A stretch of DNA of 44,020 bases from Gammaproteobacteria bacterium. Lineage in GTDB: Bacteria > Pseudomonadota > Gammaproteobacteria > Burkholderiales > Burkholderiaceae_B. Location of the stretch: contig JAHJCM010000048.1 of NCBI GenBank assembly GCA_018812945.1, forward strand, positions 1-44,020, read 5' to 3'. This document shows, piece after piece, positions 1 to 8,212 of the stretch (position 1 is the first letter of the stretch; every line of letters begins with the position of its first letter). Position numbers and translations under genes: made by a program. Below the pieces are notes generated by a model. The model was not told where the DNA came from and did not search any database. It worked only from the letters and a program-made list of their open reading frames with translations.

Positions 1-1220
<1,220 letters not shown>

Positions 1221-1238
1221 TTATTAACTGCTGAATTC

Positions 1239-1267
1239 AGTGTAGGGTGCTAAATCCTATCAATCAA
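1239..1267 (-). promoter_or_regulatory. Candidate sigma-70 promoter of katG
   Basis: On the minus strand TTGATT (1262-1267) and TACACT (1239-1244) are separated by 17 bases, four of six matches to each consensus element. The -10 lies about 43 bases before the katG ATG. The rest of the 1197-1475 gap is AT-rich and also holds a small inverted repeat ACTCCT-N6-AGGAGT (1361-1378). No convincing OxyR site was found. Assignment is by pattern only. Confidence 0.4.
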
Positions 1268-1475
1268 GTTGTTTTTATAAATTTACCCTATAGGCAGGGC
1301 TAATTGATATTTTTGACCTTCAGCATGTCTTCAATATTAATACCGGAAAAAAAGTTGGTCACTCCTCGTCGAAGGAGTCGTATTTCTGGCAGAGAAAGTC
1401 GATTAATGCGCGAACTGCTCAAGGCAGCCACCATGTCGCGCTGACGAAATAAGCGTAAGGCGTTATGATTTTGCG

Positions 1476-2357
1476 ATGAACGAAATCAAACGAATTGAAC
1501 TTCGAAGCGCCGATTTGGGTGAAGGCATGTTGGTGAAACGTGCCTTGCCCAGTCGCCACCAACGCATGGTGGGGGCATGGTGCTTTCTGGACCACGCAGG
1601 CCCGGTGAGTTTTGCACCCGGCAAGGGCATGCATGTGGGCGCACACCCGCACACCGCATTGCAAACATTCACCTGGCTGATCGCTGGCGAAGTGCTGCAC
1701 AAAGACAGCCTGGGCAATGAACTGATTATTCGCCCCGGGCAAGTGAACCTGATGACAGCAGGCCGTGGCATTGTGCACACTGAAGACTCTGTAGAAAATG
1801 GTGGCCGCCTGCATGCTGCGCAGTTGTGGATTGCCTTGCCGGAAGAACTGGCCGACTGCGAACCTGATTTTGCGCATTACCCGGAGTTGCCAGTTTGGCA
1901 TTCGAGGGGTGTTCAACACACTTTGCTGGCCGGTGCTTATGGTGATTTGGAAGCACCCACTGCGGTGCATTCTGCAATGCTGGGCATGGATTTGTTCAGT
2001 GAAAAGGGCGGTACGGTTAACTTGAATTTGAACCCGGATTTTGAATACGGATTCCTGCCTTTGACAGGCCGGGTGAATGTGGCTGGTGAAACTTACACGC
2101 CCGACGAGTTCGCTTATCTTGAAAAGGGTTCAAAATGCCTAGTGATGGCGTTAAGCGCAGATTCGCGTGTGCTGCTGTTGGGTGGTTTGCCTTTTGATGC
2201 GCCTGTACAAATGTGGTGGAATTTTGTGGGCCACAGCAAAGAAGCGATTGCACAAGCCCAGCGTGACTGGGAAATGGGCGATGCGCGTTTTGGTGATGTA
2301 AGCACCGCAGCAGGAGTAGCGCCGCGCCTGATGCCGCCGCCGTTGCCCTGGAAATAA
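1476..2357 (+). CDS. Pirin family protein
   Basis: A 293-residue bicupin of the pirin family, cytoplasmic metal-binding proteins; some bacterial members have quercetin dioxygenase activity, others act as regulators. The four metal ligands of human pirin are all present in the N-terminal cupin at nearly the same numbers: His57 and His59 in AHPHTALQTF, His101 and Glu103 in GRGIVHTED. The C-terminal cupin (about 180-293) looks degenerate, as usual. An in-frame ATG slightly upstream is blocked by a stop, so the start at 1476 is fixed within a few codons; the upstream TAAGG is a weak ribosome-binding site. It is divergent from katG and 95 bases before the acyl-CoA dehydrogenase gene, so it may or may not belong to that operon. 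The substrate cannot be told from the sequence. Confidence 0.9.
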   Translation: MNEIKRIELRSADLGEGMLVKRALPSRHQRMVGAWCFLDHAGPVSFAPGKGMHVGAHPHTALQTFTWLIAGEVLHKDSLGNELIIRPGQVNLMTAGRGIVHTEDSVENGGRLHAAQLWIALPEELADCEPDFAHYPELPVWHSRGVQHTLLAGAYGDLEAPTAVHSAMLGMDLFSEKGGTVNLNLNPDFEYGFLPLTGRVNVAGETYTPDEFAYLEKGSKCLVMALSADSRVLLLGGLPFDAPVQMWWNFVGHSKEAIAQAQRDWEMGDARFGDVSTAAGVAPRLMPPPLPWK

Positions 2358-2452
2358 TTCAGGGTTATCCATAAGCCGCACTGGCAGTGCGCATTTGGGC
2401 ACTGGCGTGGAAGTCGATTACAGTAGAACAATCGACTGACACGGAGTGCCTC

Positions 2453-3622
2453 ATGGATTTTTCCCTCACCCCTGCATTGAAATCACTTCAAGCCGAAGTG
2501 CGGTCTTTCATTGCAGAACAAATCATTCCCCTGGAGAAAGATCCCCGCCAAACTGCACATGGCCCTTCTGAGGATCTGCGTGAGGAATTGGTGGACTTGG
2601 CACGAAAAGCAGGTTTGCTGACTCCTCATGCATCGAAGGAACTGGGCGGGCGCGGGTGGACACACATTGAAAAAGCAATCGCTTTTGAAGAGGCGGGTTA
2701 TTCCACACTGGGCCCCACAGCCATGAATATTCATGCGCCCGATGAAGGCAATATTCACTTGCTGGAGGTGGTGGCCACACCGGAGCAAAAAGAACGCTGG
2801 CTCAAACCCATGGTGCAAGGAAAAATTCGTTCATGCTTCGCAATGACCGAGCCTTCGCCCGGTGCAGGTGCCGACCCTTCAATGATGCAAACCAGCGCAG
2901 TCAAGGATGGCAGCCACTACGTGATCAATGGCGACAAGTGGTTCATCACAGGTGCCGAAGGTGCAAGTGTTGCGATCATCATGGCGAAGATGGAAGACGG
3001 CACCGCTACCATGTTTTTAAGCGACATGAATGCGGCAGGTATTGAATATGTGCGCACCATGGATGCGATGGACGCCTGTTTTACCGGTGGGCATGGCGTG
3101 TTGAAGTTCAACAATTTGCGTGTGCATGAAAGCAGTGTATTGGGTGAAATTGGCAAGGGGTTTCGATATGCGCAAGTGCGCCTTGCACCGGCCCGTTTAA
3201 CCCATTGCATGCGCTGGCTGGGGCAGGCACGCCGCACACACGACATTGCATTGAACTACGCCCGCAAACGGCAGGCCTTTGGTGTGCAGTTGGGTGCACA
3301 TGAGGGTGTTAGTTTTATGTTGGCTGACAATGAAATGGATTTGCACACGGCGCGTTTGCACATTTGGCACACCGCCTGGATGCTGGACCAAGGCGAGCGT
3401 TGTAATTTTGAATCGAGCCGTGCGAAGGTGGTGTGCTCCGAAGCCGAGTGGCGGGTCGTGGATCGCAGCGTGCAAATTCTGGGTGGGCAGGGCGTCACAG
3501 GTGAAACCATCGTGAGCCGCATTTTCACGGACATGCGCGCTTTCAGAATTTATGATGGCCCCAGTGAAGTGCACCGCTTCAGCATGGGCAAAAAACTGAT
3601 TGCAGGCCTGGACAAACAATAA
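2453..3622 (+). CDS. Acyl-CoA dehydrogenase, ACAD10/11 or LvaC-like
   Basis: FAD enzyme of 389 residues with the three-part acyl-CoA dehydrogenase fold. Visible motifs are CFAMTEPSPGAGAD (128-141, flavin and substrate loop), INGDKWFITGA (158-168), RKRQAFGVQLG (271-281) and the C-terminal QILGGQGVTGE (341-351). Where classical enzymes have the catalytic Glu in YEG, this protein has Asp368 in IYDGPSEVHR. That motif is shared with ACAD10/ACAD11-type enzymes, which act on 4-phosphorylated acyl-CoAs. An ATG 66 bases upstream is in frame, but the chosen start has ACGGAG seven bases before it and gives the normal N-terminus MDFSLTPALK. It is the first gene of a compact operon with a reductase, kinase, LvaB-like protein and phosphatase-fold protein. 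By analogy it removes phosphate from a 4-phosphoacyl-CoA on the way to a 3-hydroxyacyl-CoA; that role is inferred. Confidence 0.9.
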   Translation: MDFSLTPALKSLQAEVRSFIAEQIIPLEKDPRQTAHGPSEDLREELVDLARKAGLLTPHASKELGGRGWTHIEKAIAFEEAGYSTLGPTAMNIHAPDEGNIHLLEVVATPEQKERWLKPMVQGKIRSCFAMTEPSPGAGADPSMMQTSAVKDGSHYVINGDKWFITGAEGASVAIIMAKMEDGTATMFLSDMNAAGIEYVRTMDAMDACFTGGHGVLKFNNLRVHESSVLGEIGKGFRYAQVRLAPARLTHCMRWLGQARRTHDIALNYARKRQAFGVQLGAHEGVSFMLADNEMDLHTARLHIWHTAWMLDQGERCNFESSRAKVVCSEAEWRVVDRSVQILGGQGVTGETIVSRIFTDMRAFRIYDGPSEVHRFSMGKKLIAGLDKQ

Positions 3623-3631
3623 GGAAAAACC

Positions 3632-4405
3632 ATGAGCAACAATGATCTGTTTTCCATGCAAGGCAAATTGGCGCTGGTGACTGGTGCTTCGAGTGGTCTG
3701 GGAAAACACTTTTCGCAGGTGCTCGCCAATGCCGGGGCAACCGTGGTGTTGACTGCCCGCAACGTTGAGAAATTGCAGCAAGTGATGGATCAAATTCAGG
3801 CAGCTGGTGGCAGAGCTTTTTCGGTGGCCATGGACGTCAGCAAATCGTCTTCAGTGAGCGCAGCCATGGCGAACATTACTCAGCACCATGGTGTGCCTGA
3901 TGTGTTGATCAACAATGCCGGCCAGTCGATTGCCAAACCCATGCTGGAGCAAACCGAAGACGACTGGGACCAAATACTGGATACCAACCTGAAAGGTTGC
4001 TGGCTGGTGGGCACTGAATTTGCGCGCTCCTTGGCTGCTGCAAGTAAACCGGGGGCGATTGTGAACATCGCATCCATTTTGGGTGAACGAGTTGGCGGCT
4101 CAGTAGGGCCTTACGCCATTTCAAAAGCAGGTTTGGTGCAGGCCACCAAGGTCATGGCGCTTGAACTGGCGCGTTACAACATTCGCGTGAATGCAATCTT
4201 GCCAGGTTATGTGGCTACTGATATGAACAGCGAGTTTTTGGCCAGTGAATTGGGAGAAAAACTGCGCAAACGAATCCCGACGCGGCAATTTTGTGAGCTG
4301 AGTGACTTGACCGGGCCACTATTGCTGTTGGCCTCCAATGCTGGGGTGGGGATGACTGGCGCTTGCGTGGCAGTGGACCGCGGGCATTTGGTCAGCGCTT
4401 TGTAG
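3632..4405 (+). CDS. Short-chain dehydrogenase/reductase (LvaD-like position)
   Basis: Classical SDR of 257 residues. The nucleotide-binding TGASSGLG is at 17-24, NNAG at 94-97, and the catalytic Ser148, Tyr161 and Lys165 are in NIASILGE and YAISK. It starts nine bases after the acyl-CoA dehydrogenase stop, and its ribosome-binding site AAGGAAA begins in that stop codon. In the levulinate pathway the SDR reduces a 4-keto-acyl-CoA to the 4-hydroxyacyl-CoA that the kinase then phosphorylates; this gene order fits that, but the substrate is inferred. A threonine-rich or charged residue after TAR (Arg43, Asn44) hints at NADP preference, which is uncertain. Confidence 0.9.
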   Translation: MSNNDLFSMQGKLALVTGASSGLGKHFSQVLANAGATVVLTARNVEKLQQVMDQIQAAGGRAFSVAMDVSKSSSVSAAMANITQHHGVPDVLINNAGQSIAKPMLEQTEDDWDQILDTNLKGCWLVGTEFARSLAAASKPGAIVNIASILGERVGGSVGPYAISKAGLVQATKVMALELARYNIRVNAILPGYVATDMNSEFLASELGEKLRKRIPTRQFCELSDLTGPLLLLASNAGVGMTGACVAVDRGHLVSAL

Positions 4406-4416
4406 GTTTGCTCGCG

Positions 4417-5445
4417 ATGAACGACAGTCAAAAGCAGTCACTGGAAAAATACTTGACGCAGGCCCTGCTGGCTGACAGGGTTGAAATCTTGCAAGCTGCC
4501 TTACTTTCAGGCGGTGCTGTACAGGAAAACTGGGCACTGGATTTGCGAGTCACTGGTGGTGTTCATGAAAGTACTCAAGGTGGCCGATTGAACACTGTAT
4601 TGCGCTGCGATTCACCCACTGCAGGTGTGGCCATCAGCCACGGTCGTGCGCAGGAATTCGCTTTGTTGCAAACCGTGTTTAATGCAGGTGTGACCGTGCC
4701 GCAACCCTTGTGTTTGTGCACCGACACTTCCGTGGTTGGTCGCCCGTTTTTTGTGATGCGCAGAATAGGCGGCACAGCAGCAGGCCATGTATTGGTGAAG
4801 AACACCACTTATGCACCTGATCGTGTTGAACTGGCTCATCGTTTGGGCAAAGAATTGGCGCGTATCCATTCGATCAGGCCACCCCAGAAAGCGCTTGATT
4901 TTTTGCACACCTACGCTGAATCGCCCGCGCATTATCGGATCAATACCCATCGCATGTTTCTGGATCAACACCACACGGCATACCCTGCATTGGAGTGGGG
5001 TTTGCGTTGGCTTGAGCGCCACGCGCCGGCACGCGACTTGATTACACTGGCACATGGCGATTTTCGCACCGGCAATTACATGGTGGATGAACATGGGCTG
5101 ACCGGTATTCTGGACTGGGAGTTTGCGGGTTGGAGCGATCCGCTGGAGGATATTGGCTGGTTCTGTGCCAAATGCTGGCGCTTTGGGCAAGACGATTTAC
5201 AGGCAGGCGGCATTGGCGAGCGTGAACATTTCTACGAAGCTTATGAAGCTGAATCAGGCCGCATGATTGATCGCGATCAAATCCATTATTGGGAAGTGAT
5301 GGCCCATGTGCGTTGGGCGGTGGTGGCCATTGAACAGGCACAACGCTTTTGTTCCGGGCAAGAAAACTCCCTGTTGCTTGCGTTGACTGGCCACATTGTG
5401 CCGGAGCTGGAATGGGAAATTTTGAACATGACGGAGCACAACTGA
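4417..5445 (+). CDS. APH-fold phosphotransferase, LvaA/ACAD11-kinase-like
   Basis: Kinase of 342 residues in the aminoglycoside phosphotransferase (choline kinase) fold. The catalytic loop is HGDFRTGNYM (213-222, Asp215 and Asn220) and the Mg-binding motif is DWEFAGWSDPLEDIGW starting at Asp233. Despite the fold name, proteins of this kind next to acyl-CoA dehydrogenases phosphorylate the 4-hydroxyl of hydroxyacyl-CoAs (LvaA in Pseudomonas, the N-terminal domain of ACAD11), not antibiotics. The chosen ATG is 11 bases after the SDR stop; an upstream in-frame start at 4363 would overlap the SDR gene. The stop codon overlaps the next start in TGATG, implying translational coupling to the LvaB-like partner. 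Function is inferred from fold and context. Confidence 0.87.
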   Translation: MNDSQKQSLEKYLTQALLADRVEILQAALLSGGAVQENWALDLRVTGGVHESTQGGRLNTVLRCDSPTAGVAISHGRAQEFALLQTVFNAGVTVPQPLCLCTDTSVVGRPFFVMRRIGGTAAGHVLVKNTTYAPDRVELAHRLGKELARIHSIRPPQKALDFLHTYAESPAHYRINTHRMFLDQHHTAYPALEWGLRWLERHAPARDLITLAHGDFRTGNYMVDEHGLTGILDWEFAGWSDPLEDIGWFCAKCWRFGQDDLQAGGIGEREHFYEAYEAESGRMIDRDQIHYWEVMAHVRWAVVAIEQAQRFCSGQENSLLLALTGHIVPELEWEILNMTEHN

Positions 5446-5819
5446 TGCGTGAACAACCCACTGGTGAATTGCTTTTGCGGTGTGCGCGTGAGCTGCTTAA
5501 AAGCAAAGTGTTGCCTATGCTGCATGGCGATGCCAAGCGAGATGTGTTGATGGTGATGAATGCCATGTCGATTGCGCAGCGAGAATTTCAGCAGGGAACA
5601 GCCCCTGATGAGCGCGAACAGCAAGCGTTGGCCCAGTTGTTGGGTGAGCCCGTGTTCGATGTGGCACAAGCCAATCGTGAACTTGCGGCGCGCATTCGTG
5701 CAGGGTTTGCTGACCCCGAAAGCACTGAACGTGGGGTGGTGTTAAATCATTTGCGCGATATGGGCAAAAGCCGCTTGCTGGCCAGCAACCCCAAAGTATT
5801 GAAAGGCGAGTTGGCATGA
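5445..5819 (+). CDS. Small DUF6285/LvaB-like protein
   Basis: A 124-residue, helix-rich, soluble protein resembling the DUF6285 family that accompanies APH-fold kinases in levulinate-type operons. Recognisable features are the N-terminal PTGELLLRCARELLKSKVLP and the helix DVLMVMNAMSIAQREF, followed by an acidic and arginine-rich C-terminal half. In Pseudomonas putida LvaB is required together with LvaA for phosphorylation of 4-hydroxyacyl-CoA, which suggests a subunit or activator role here. The ATG overlaps the kinase stop (TGATG), with CGGAGC upstream; a longer in-frame reading from 5349 lies inside the kinase gene and is rejected. Family assignment is from memory of sequence features. Confidence 0.75.
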   Translation: MREQPTGELLLRCARELLKSKVLPMLHGDAKRDVLMVMNAMSIAQREFQQGTAPDEREQQALAQLLGEPVFDVAQANRELAARIRAGFADPESTERGVVLNHLRDMGKSRLLASNPKVLKGELA

Positions 5820-6490
5820 GTACCTTGGTGTTGATGCGGCACGGTCAAGCCTCTTTTGGCGCAGCGCGATATGATGCCTTGTCAGAACTGGGGCAAGCAC
5901 AAGCACGTGCCACGGGGCTGTGGATGAAAGCACACGGCATTACGCCGGAGAAGGTGTTTCATGGCCCTCGCCAAAGGCAGGCGAACACGGCTTCGTTGCT
6001 ACTGGCAGGTGCAGGGTTTGATTCACCTGCAATAACGCATGCAGCTCTTGATGAGTTTGCTGAAGGAGAGGAAATTTTCAGTGCCGCAGAGCAGTTTCTG
6101 GGTCGATCCATGGCGCTGAATTCTGGGCGCGAACGTATCGGGATATTGCGTGATTACGATGCAACCTGCCGGGCCTGGGCCAATGGTGAAGTGCGTATCC
6201 CGGGGCGATTAAGCCTTGGTGAATTTCGTGAACAGTTACGCGATTGGTTAAGTTCGCACACACAGGCGCAACAAGCTTCAGGGCAAACTCAACTGGTCGT
6301 GACCTCGGCGGGGTCGATCGCCGCGCTGGTGTGTGAAGTCATGAATCTTCCCAACTCCAGTTGGTACAGCCTGTTGCGTGTCATTCGAAATGCTTCGCTC
6401 ACCGAGGTACTGTATTCAAAAGGCAAAGTCAGCTTACTCAGTTTCAATGGTGTGAACCATCTGCCACCGAATTTGAATACATCGATGTAA
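5816..6490 (+). CDS. Histidine-phosphatase-fold protein lacking the usual second His
   Basis: A 224-residue member of the phosphoglycerate-mutase-like (histidine phosphatase) superfamily, overlapping the preceding gene by ATGA. The N-terminal signature MRHGQASFG places the phosphorylated His at 9 and Arg at 8; HGPRQRQANTA (49-59) matches the usual SPLxRAxQTA segment. The second conserved His, normally in a VVxHGG-like strand, is replaced: the protein reads QLVVTSAGSIAAL (159-171). The C-terminus ISLL-type ending with NxxxHL (211-216) is family-like. In the operon it might dephosphorylate a phosphoacyl-CoA or CoA ester, or act as a sensor or binding protein if the missing His matters. Function is unproven. 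It ends 21 bases before a convergent DGPF gene. Confidence 0.85.
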   Translation: MSTLVLMRHGQASFGAARYDALSELGQAQARATGLWMKAHGITPEKVFHGPRQRQANTASLLLAGAGFDSPAITHAALDEFAEGEEIFSAAEQFLGRSMALNSGRERIGILRDYDATCRAWANGEVRIPGRLSLGEFREQLRDWLSSHTQAQQASGQTQLVVTSAGSIAALVCEVMNLPNSSWYSLLRVIRNASLTEVLYSKGKVSLLSFNGVNHLPPNLNTSM

Positions 6491-6511
6491 TTTAATTGCG
6501 GCAAAGCAAGG

Positions 6512-6898
6512 TCAGATTGCCTGCTCTCCACCTGCTGCATTGCCATGGCTCACGAGTTCTCGTGCAGGCCGTACTTCGATTGAGCCATAACGGGCGGGTG
6601 GAATTTTCTCGGCCAGTGCAATTGCTTCATTCAGATCCTGGGCTTCCAGCATGTAAAAACCTGCGAGCTGTTCTTTGGTCTCTGCAAAGGGGCCGTCGGT
6701 CGTGTGGGTTTTACCATTTCTGACCCGTACGGTGGTCGCCGTATTGACCGGCAACAAAGGGCTACCCGTGATGAAGTGCCCCTTGCGGCTTAAATTTTCA
6801 ACGCAGGCGATGCACTCGTTGTTCAGCGCATCCCATTCCTGTTGCGACATGCTGTTCATGATGTTCTCGTCGTAATACACCAAGGCAAGATATTTCAT
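6512..6898 (-). CDS. DGPF-domain (YCII-like) protein, distal copy
   Basis: A 128-residue YCII-related protein with the signature TTDGPFAETKEQLAGFY in the middle and an alpha-beta ferredoxin-like pattern, about 40% similar by eye to the gene just upstream. DGPF proteins are the hallmark partners of ECF42 sigma factors; their biochemical function is not established. The ATG at 6898 follows the upstream TAA by two bases and uses a GGAG ribosome-binding site located in the end of that gene. A longer in-frame start at 6919 would overlap it and lacks MKYLxLxx, the family's normal N-terminus. It is the last gene of the sigma-factor-linked operon. Confidence 0.88.
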   Translation of the reverse strand: MKYLALVYYDENIMNSMSQQEWDALNNECIACVENLSRKGHFITGSPLLPVNTATTVRVRNGKTHTTDGPFAETKEQLAGFYMLEAQDLNEAIALAEKIPPARYGSIEVRPARELVSHGNAAGGEQAI

Positions 6899-6900
6899 AT

Positions 6901-7275
6901 TTAATCTCCGTAGCGACAATCTTCGCGAAGTGATTCTTCAATCGGGCGGACTTCAATCGTACCCAGTCGGGCAGAAGGCCATTGCGATGCAATTCGCAAG
7001 GCCTCGTTGAAATCATGAGCTTCAATCAGAAAAATACCACCCAGTTGTTCCTTGGTTTCTGCGAAAGGTCCGTCGGTGGTTACCAACCTTTGATTGCGCA
7101 CTCGCACCAGTACGCCATGATTTGCACTTTGAAGCGCATGGGTGGTAATCAAGTGGCCGCTTGCTCTCAAGGATTCCACATAACTCAAGGTTTCCTGCCG
7201 CAACGCCAGCCATTGTTCTTGAGGCATGTCTTTGAACAGGGCCTCTTCTTCGTGGGCCAGGCACAGGTATTTCAT
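6901..7275 (-). CDS. DGPF-domain (YCII-like) protein, proximal copy
   Basis: A 124-residue protein with the same plan as the next gene: MKYLCLAHEEEAL at the N-terminus, a central VTTDGPFAETKEQLGGIF and a C-terminal GTIEVRPIEES. The two copies look like a tandem duplication that has diverged. It overlaps the upstream PhnB-like gene by ATGA, so the two are probably translationally coupled. In ECF42 systems such proteins are encoded beside the sigma factor and are its transcriptional targets, but what they do chemically is unknown. Confidence 0.88.
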   Translation of the reverse strand: MKYLCLAHEEEALFKDMPQEQWLALRQETLSYVESLRASGHLITTHALQSANHGVLVRVRNQRLVTTDGPFAETKEQLGGIFLIEAHDFNEALRIASQWPSARLGTIEVRPIEESLREDCRYGD

Positions 7276-7697
7276 TGCACATCACCCTGAAAGTTAATCA
7301 TCCATGGAATACCAAAACGATCCACCCACATGCCGAATCGTTCAGCCCAAAAGGTGCGTTCCAGCTTCATGGTAATTGTGCCGTCTTGCACGAGCACGCC
7401 ATAAATCCGCTCTGCTTCCTCGGCACTGTCAACCGCTATTTGTACATGCATGCCTTGCGGTTTTGTGTACATTCCGGGTGGCGCGTCACAGGCCATCAGT
7501 GTCCAGGGACCCAGTTGAATCTGTGCATGAAGAATCTTGTTGCGCCAGTGTTCAGGTACATATTCGTGTGCGGGGCTTCCCTCAAAGCGCAGGCAGAAGT
7601 CCATTTCGCCGCCCAGTAGTTCCGCGTACAGATTCAGCGCTTCTTCGCAGTTGCCGTCAAAGTTCAGGTAAGTGCACATCAGTTCAGGATGTTTCAT
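7272..7697 (-). CDS. PhnB-like VOC (glyoxalase-fold) protein
   Basis: A 141-residue single-domain protein of the vicinal oxygen chelate superfamily, PhnB/3-demethylubiquinone-methyltransferase-like subgroup. Typical segments are YLNFDGNCEEALNLYAELLGG near the start (positions 10-30), LMACDAPPGMY in the middle and AERFGMWVDRFGIPWMINF at the end. These proteins are often annotated as glyoxalase or bleomycin-resistance-like, but the subgroup has no firm function. The ribosome-binding site AAGGAG stands nine bases before the ATG. It lies between the SnoaL-like gene and the DGPF pair, within the operon apparently driven by the ECF42 promoter. Confidence 0.87.
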   Translation of the reverse strand: MKHPELMCTYLNFDGNCEEALNLYAELLGGEMDFCLRFEGSPAHEYVPEHWRNKILHAQIQLGPWTLMACDAPPGMYTKPQGMHVQIAVDSAEEAERIYGVLVQDGTITMKLERTFWAERFGMWVDRFGIPWMINFQGDVQ

Positions 7698-7712
7698 GTT
7701 TGGCTCCTTGGT

Positions 7713-8129
7713 TCAGGGTTGGGCATCAAAGATGGCTTTGCCGCTTTCAGGGTCGAATGGTGAAGAAAAATGCTCATGCACAATTTTCCATTCATTTTTT
7801 TCCTGACGCAGGCACACGGTGGCACGCATCCAGCCAACGTTTTCATTGCCAAAGTCTTGAACCGAGCCACAGCGCGACAGGTAATGACAAAAAGCCAGAT
7901 CGCCGCTGTGTTGAATACTCAACTGATGAATTTCAAAGATGATGCCGCCACCGCACAACTGCATGCAGTATTTCCAGTGTTCTGCGTAATTGGCTTTGCC
8001 AACGATATGCAGCACTTTGACTGCATCAAACGACACTACATTGTCGTTGTAGTGGCTCATGATTTTTTCCAGGTCTTCGTCGACCACCGCTTGCTGCCAG
8101 CTTTCCAGTACTGCCTTGATTGCGTTCAT
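7713..8129 (-). CDS. SnoaL/DUF4440-like (NTF2-fold) protein
   Basis: A 138-residue protein with the NTF2-like pattern of ketosteroid isomerase and SnoaL relatives: an N-terminal helical pair (AIKAVLESWQQAVVDEDLEK), the strand DNVVSFDAVKVLHIVGK, and a C-terminal NEWKIVHEHFSSPFDPESG. The last segment is characteristic of stand-alone DUF4440-type proteins. No catalytic assignment is possible. It is the first gene of the operon after the candidate ECF42 promoter, with ribosome-binding site GAGGA. The sigma-factor gene ends 83 bases upstream on the same strand. Confidence 0.85.
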   Translation of the reverse strand: MNAIKAVLESWQQAVVDEDLEKIMSHYNDNVVSFDAVKVLHIVGKANYAEHWKYCMQLCGGGIIFEIHQLSIQHSGDLAFCHYLSRCGSVQDFGNENVGWMRATVCLRQEKNEWKIVHEHFSSPFDPESGKAIFDAQP

Positions 8130-8164
8130 GGTTGTTCCTCAAGTTGTGGGGGTTTCATGAATTA

Positions 8165-8191
8165 GTCGAACGGCACTTTCTGAAATCGACA
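8165..8191 (-). promoter_or_regulatory. Candidate ECF42-dependent promoter
   Basis: On the minus strand TGTCGA (8186-8191) and CGAC (8165-8168) are separated by exactly 17 bases. This agrees with the TGTCGA -35 and CGA/TC -10 described for ECF42 sigma factors. The -10 lies 35 bases before the start of the SnoaL-like gene and just after the sigma-factor gene, the expected place for a sigma factor to drive its partner genes. Confidence 0.7.
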
Positions 8192-8212
8192 TTGTTTGAA
8201 ATTTTTTTAAAA

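Noticed and set aside
1255-1310. Possible OxyR site from CTAT/ATAG elements before katG
   Set aside because: The ATAG and CTAT quartets do not fall at the required seven-base intervals; only two of four positions match at the predicted places.
4417-5445. Aminoglycoside resistance by the APH-fold protein
   Set aside because: The neighbours (ACAD, SDR, LvaB-like protein) indicate hydroxyacyl-CoA metabolism rather than antibiotic modification.
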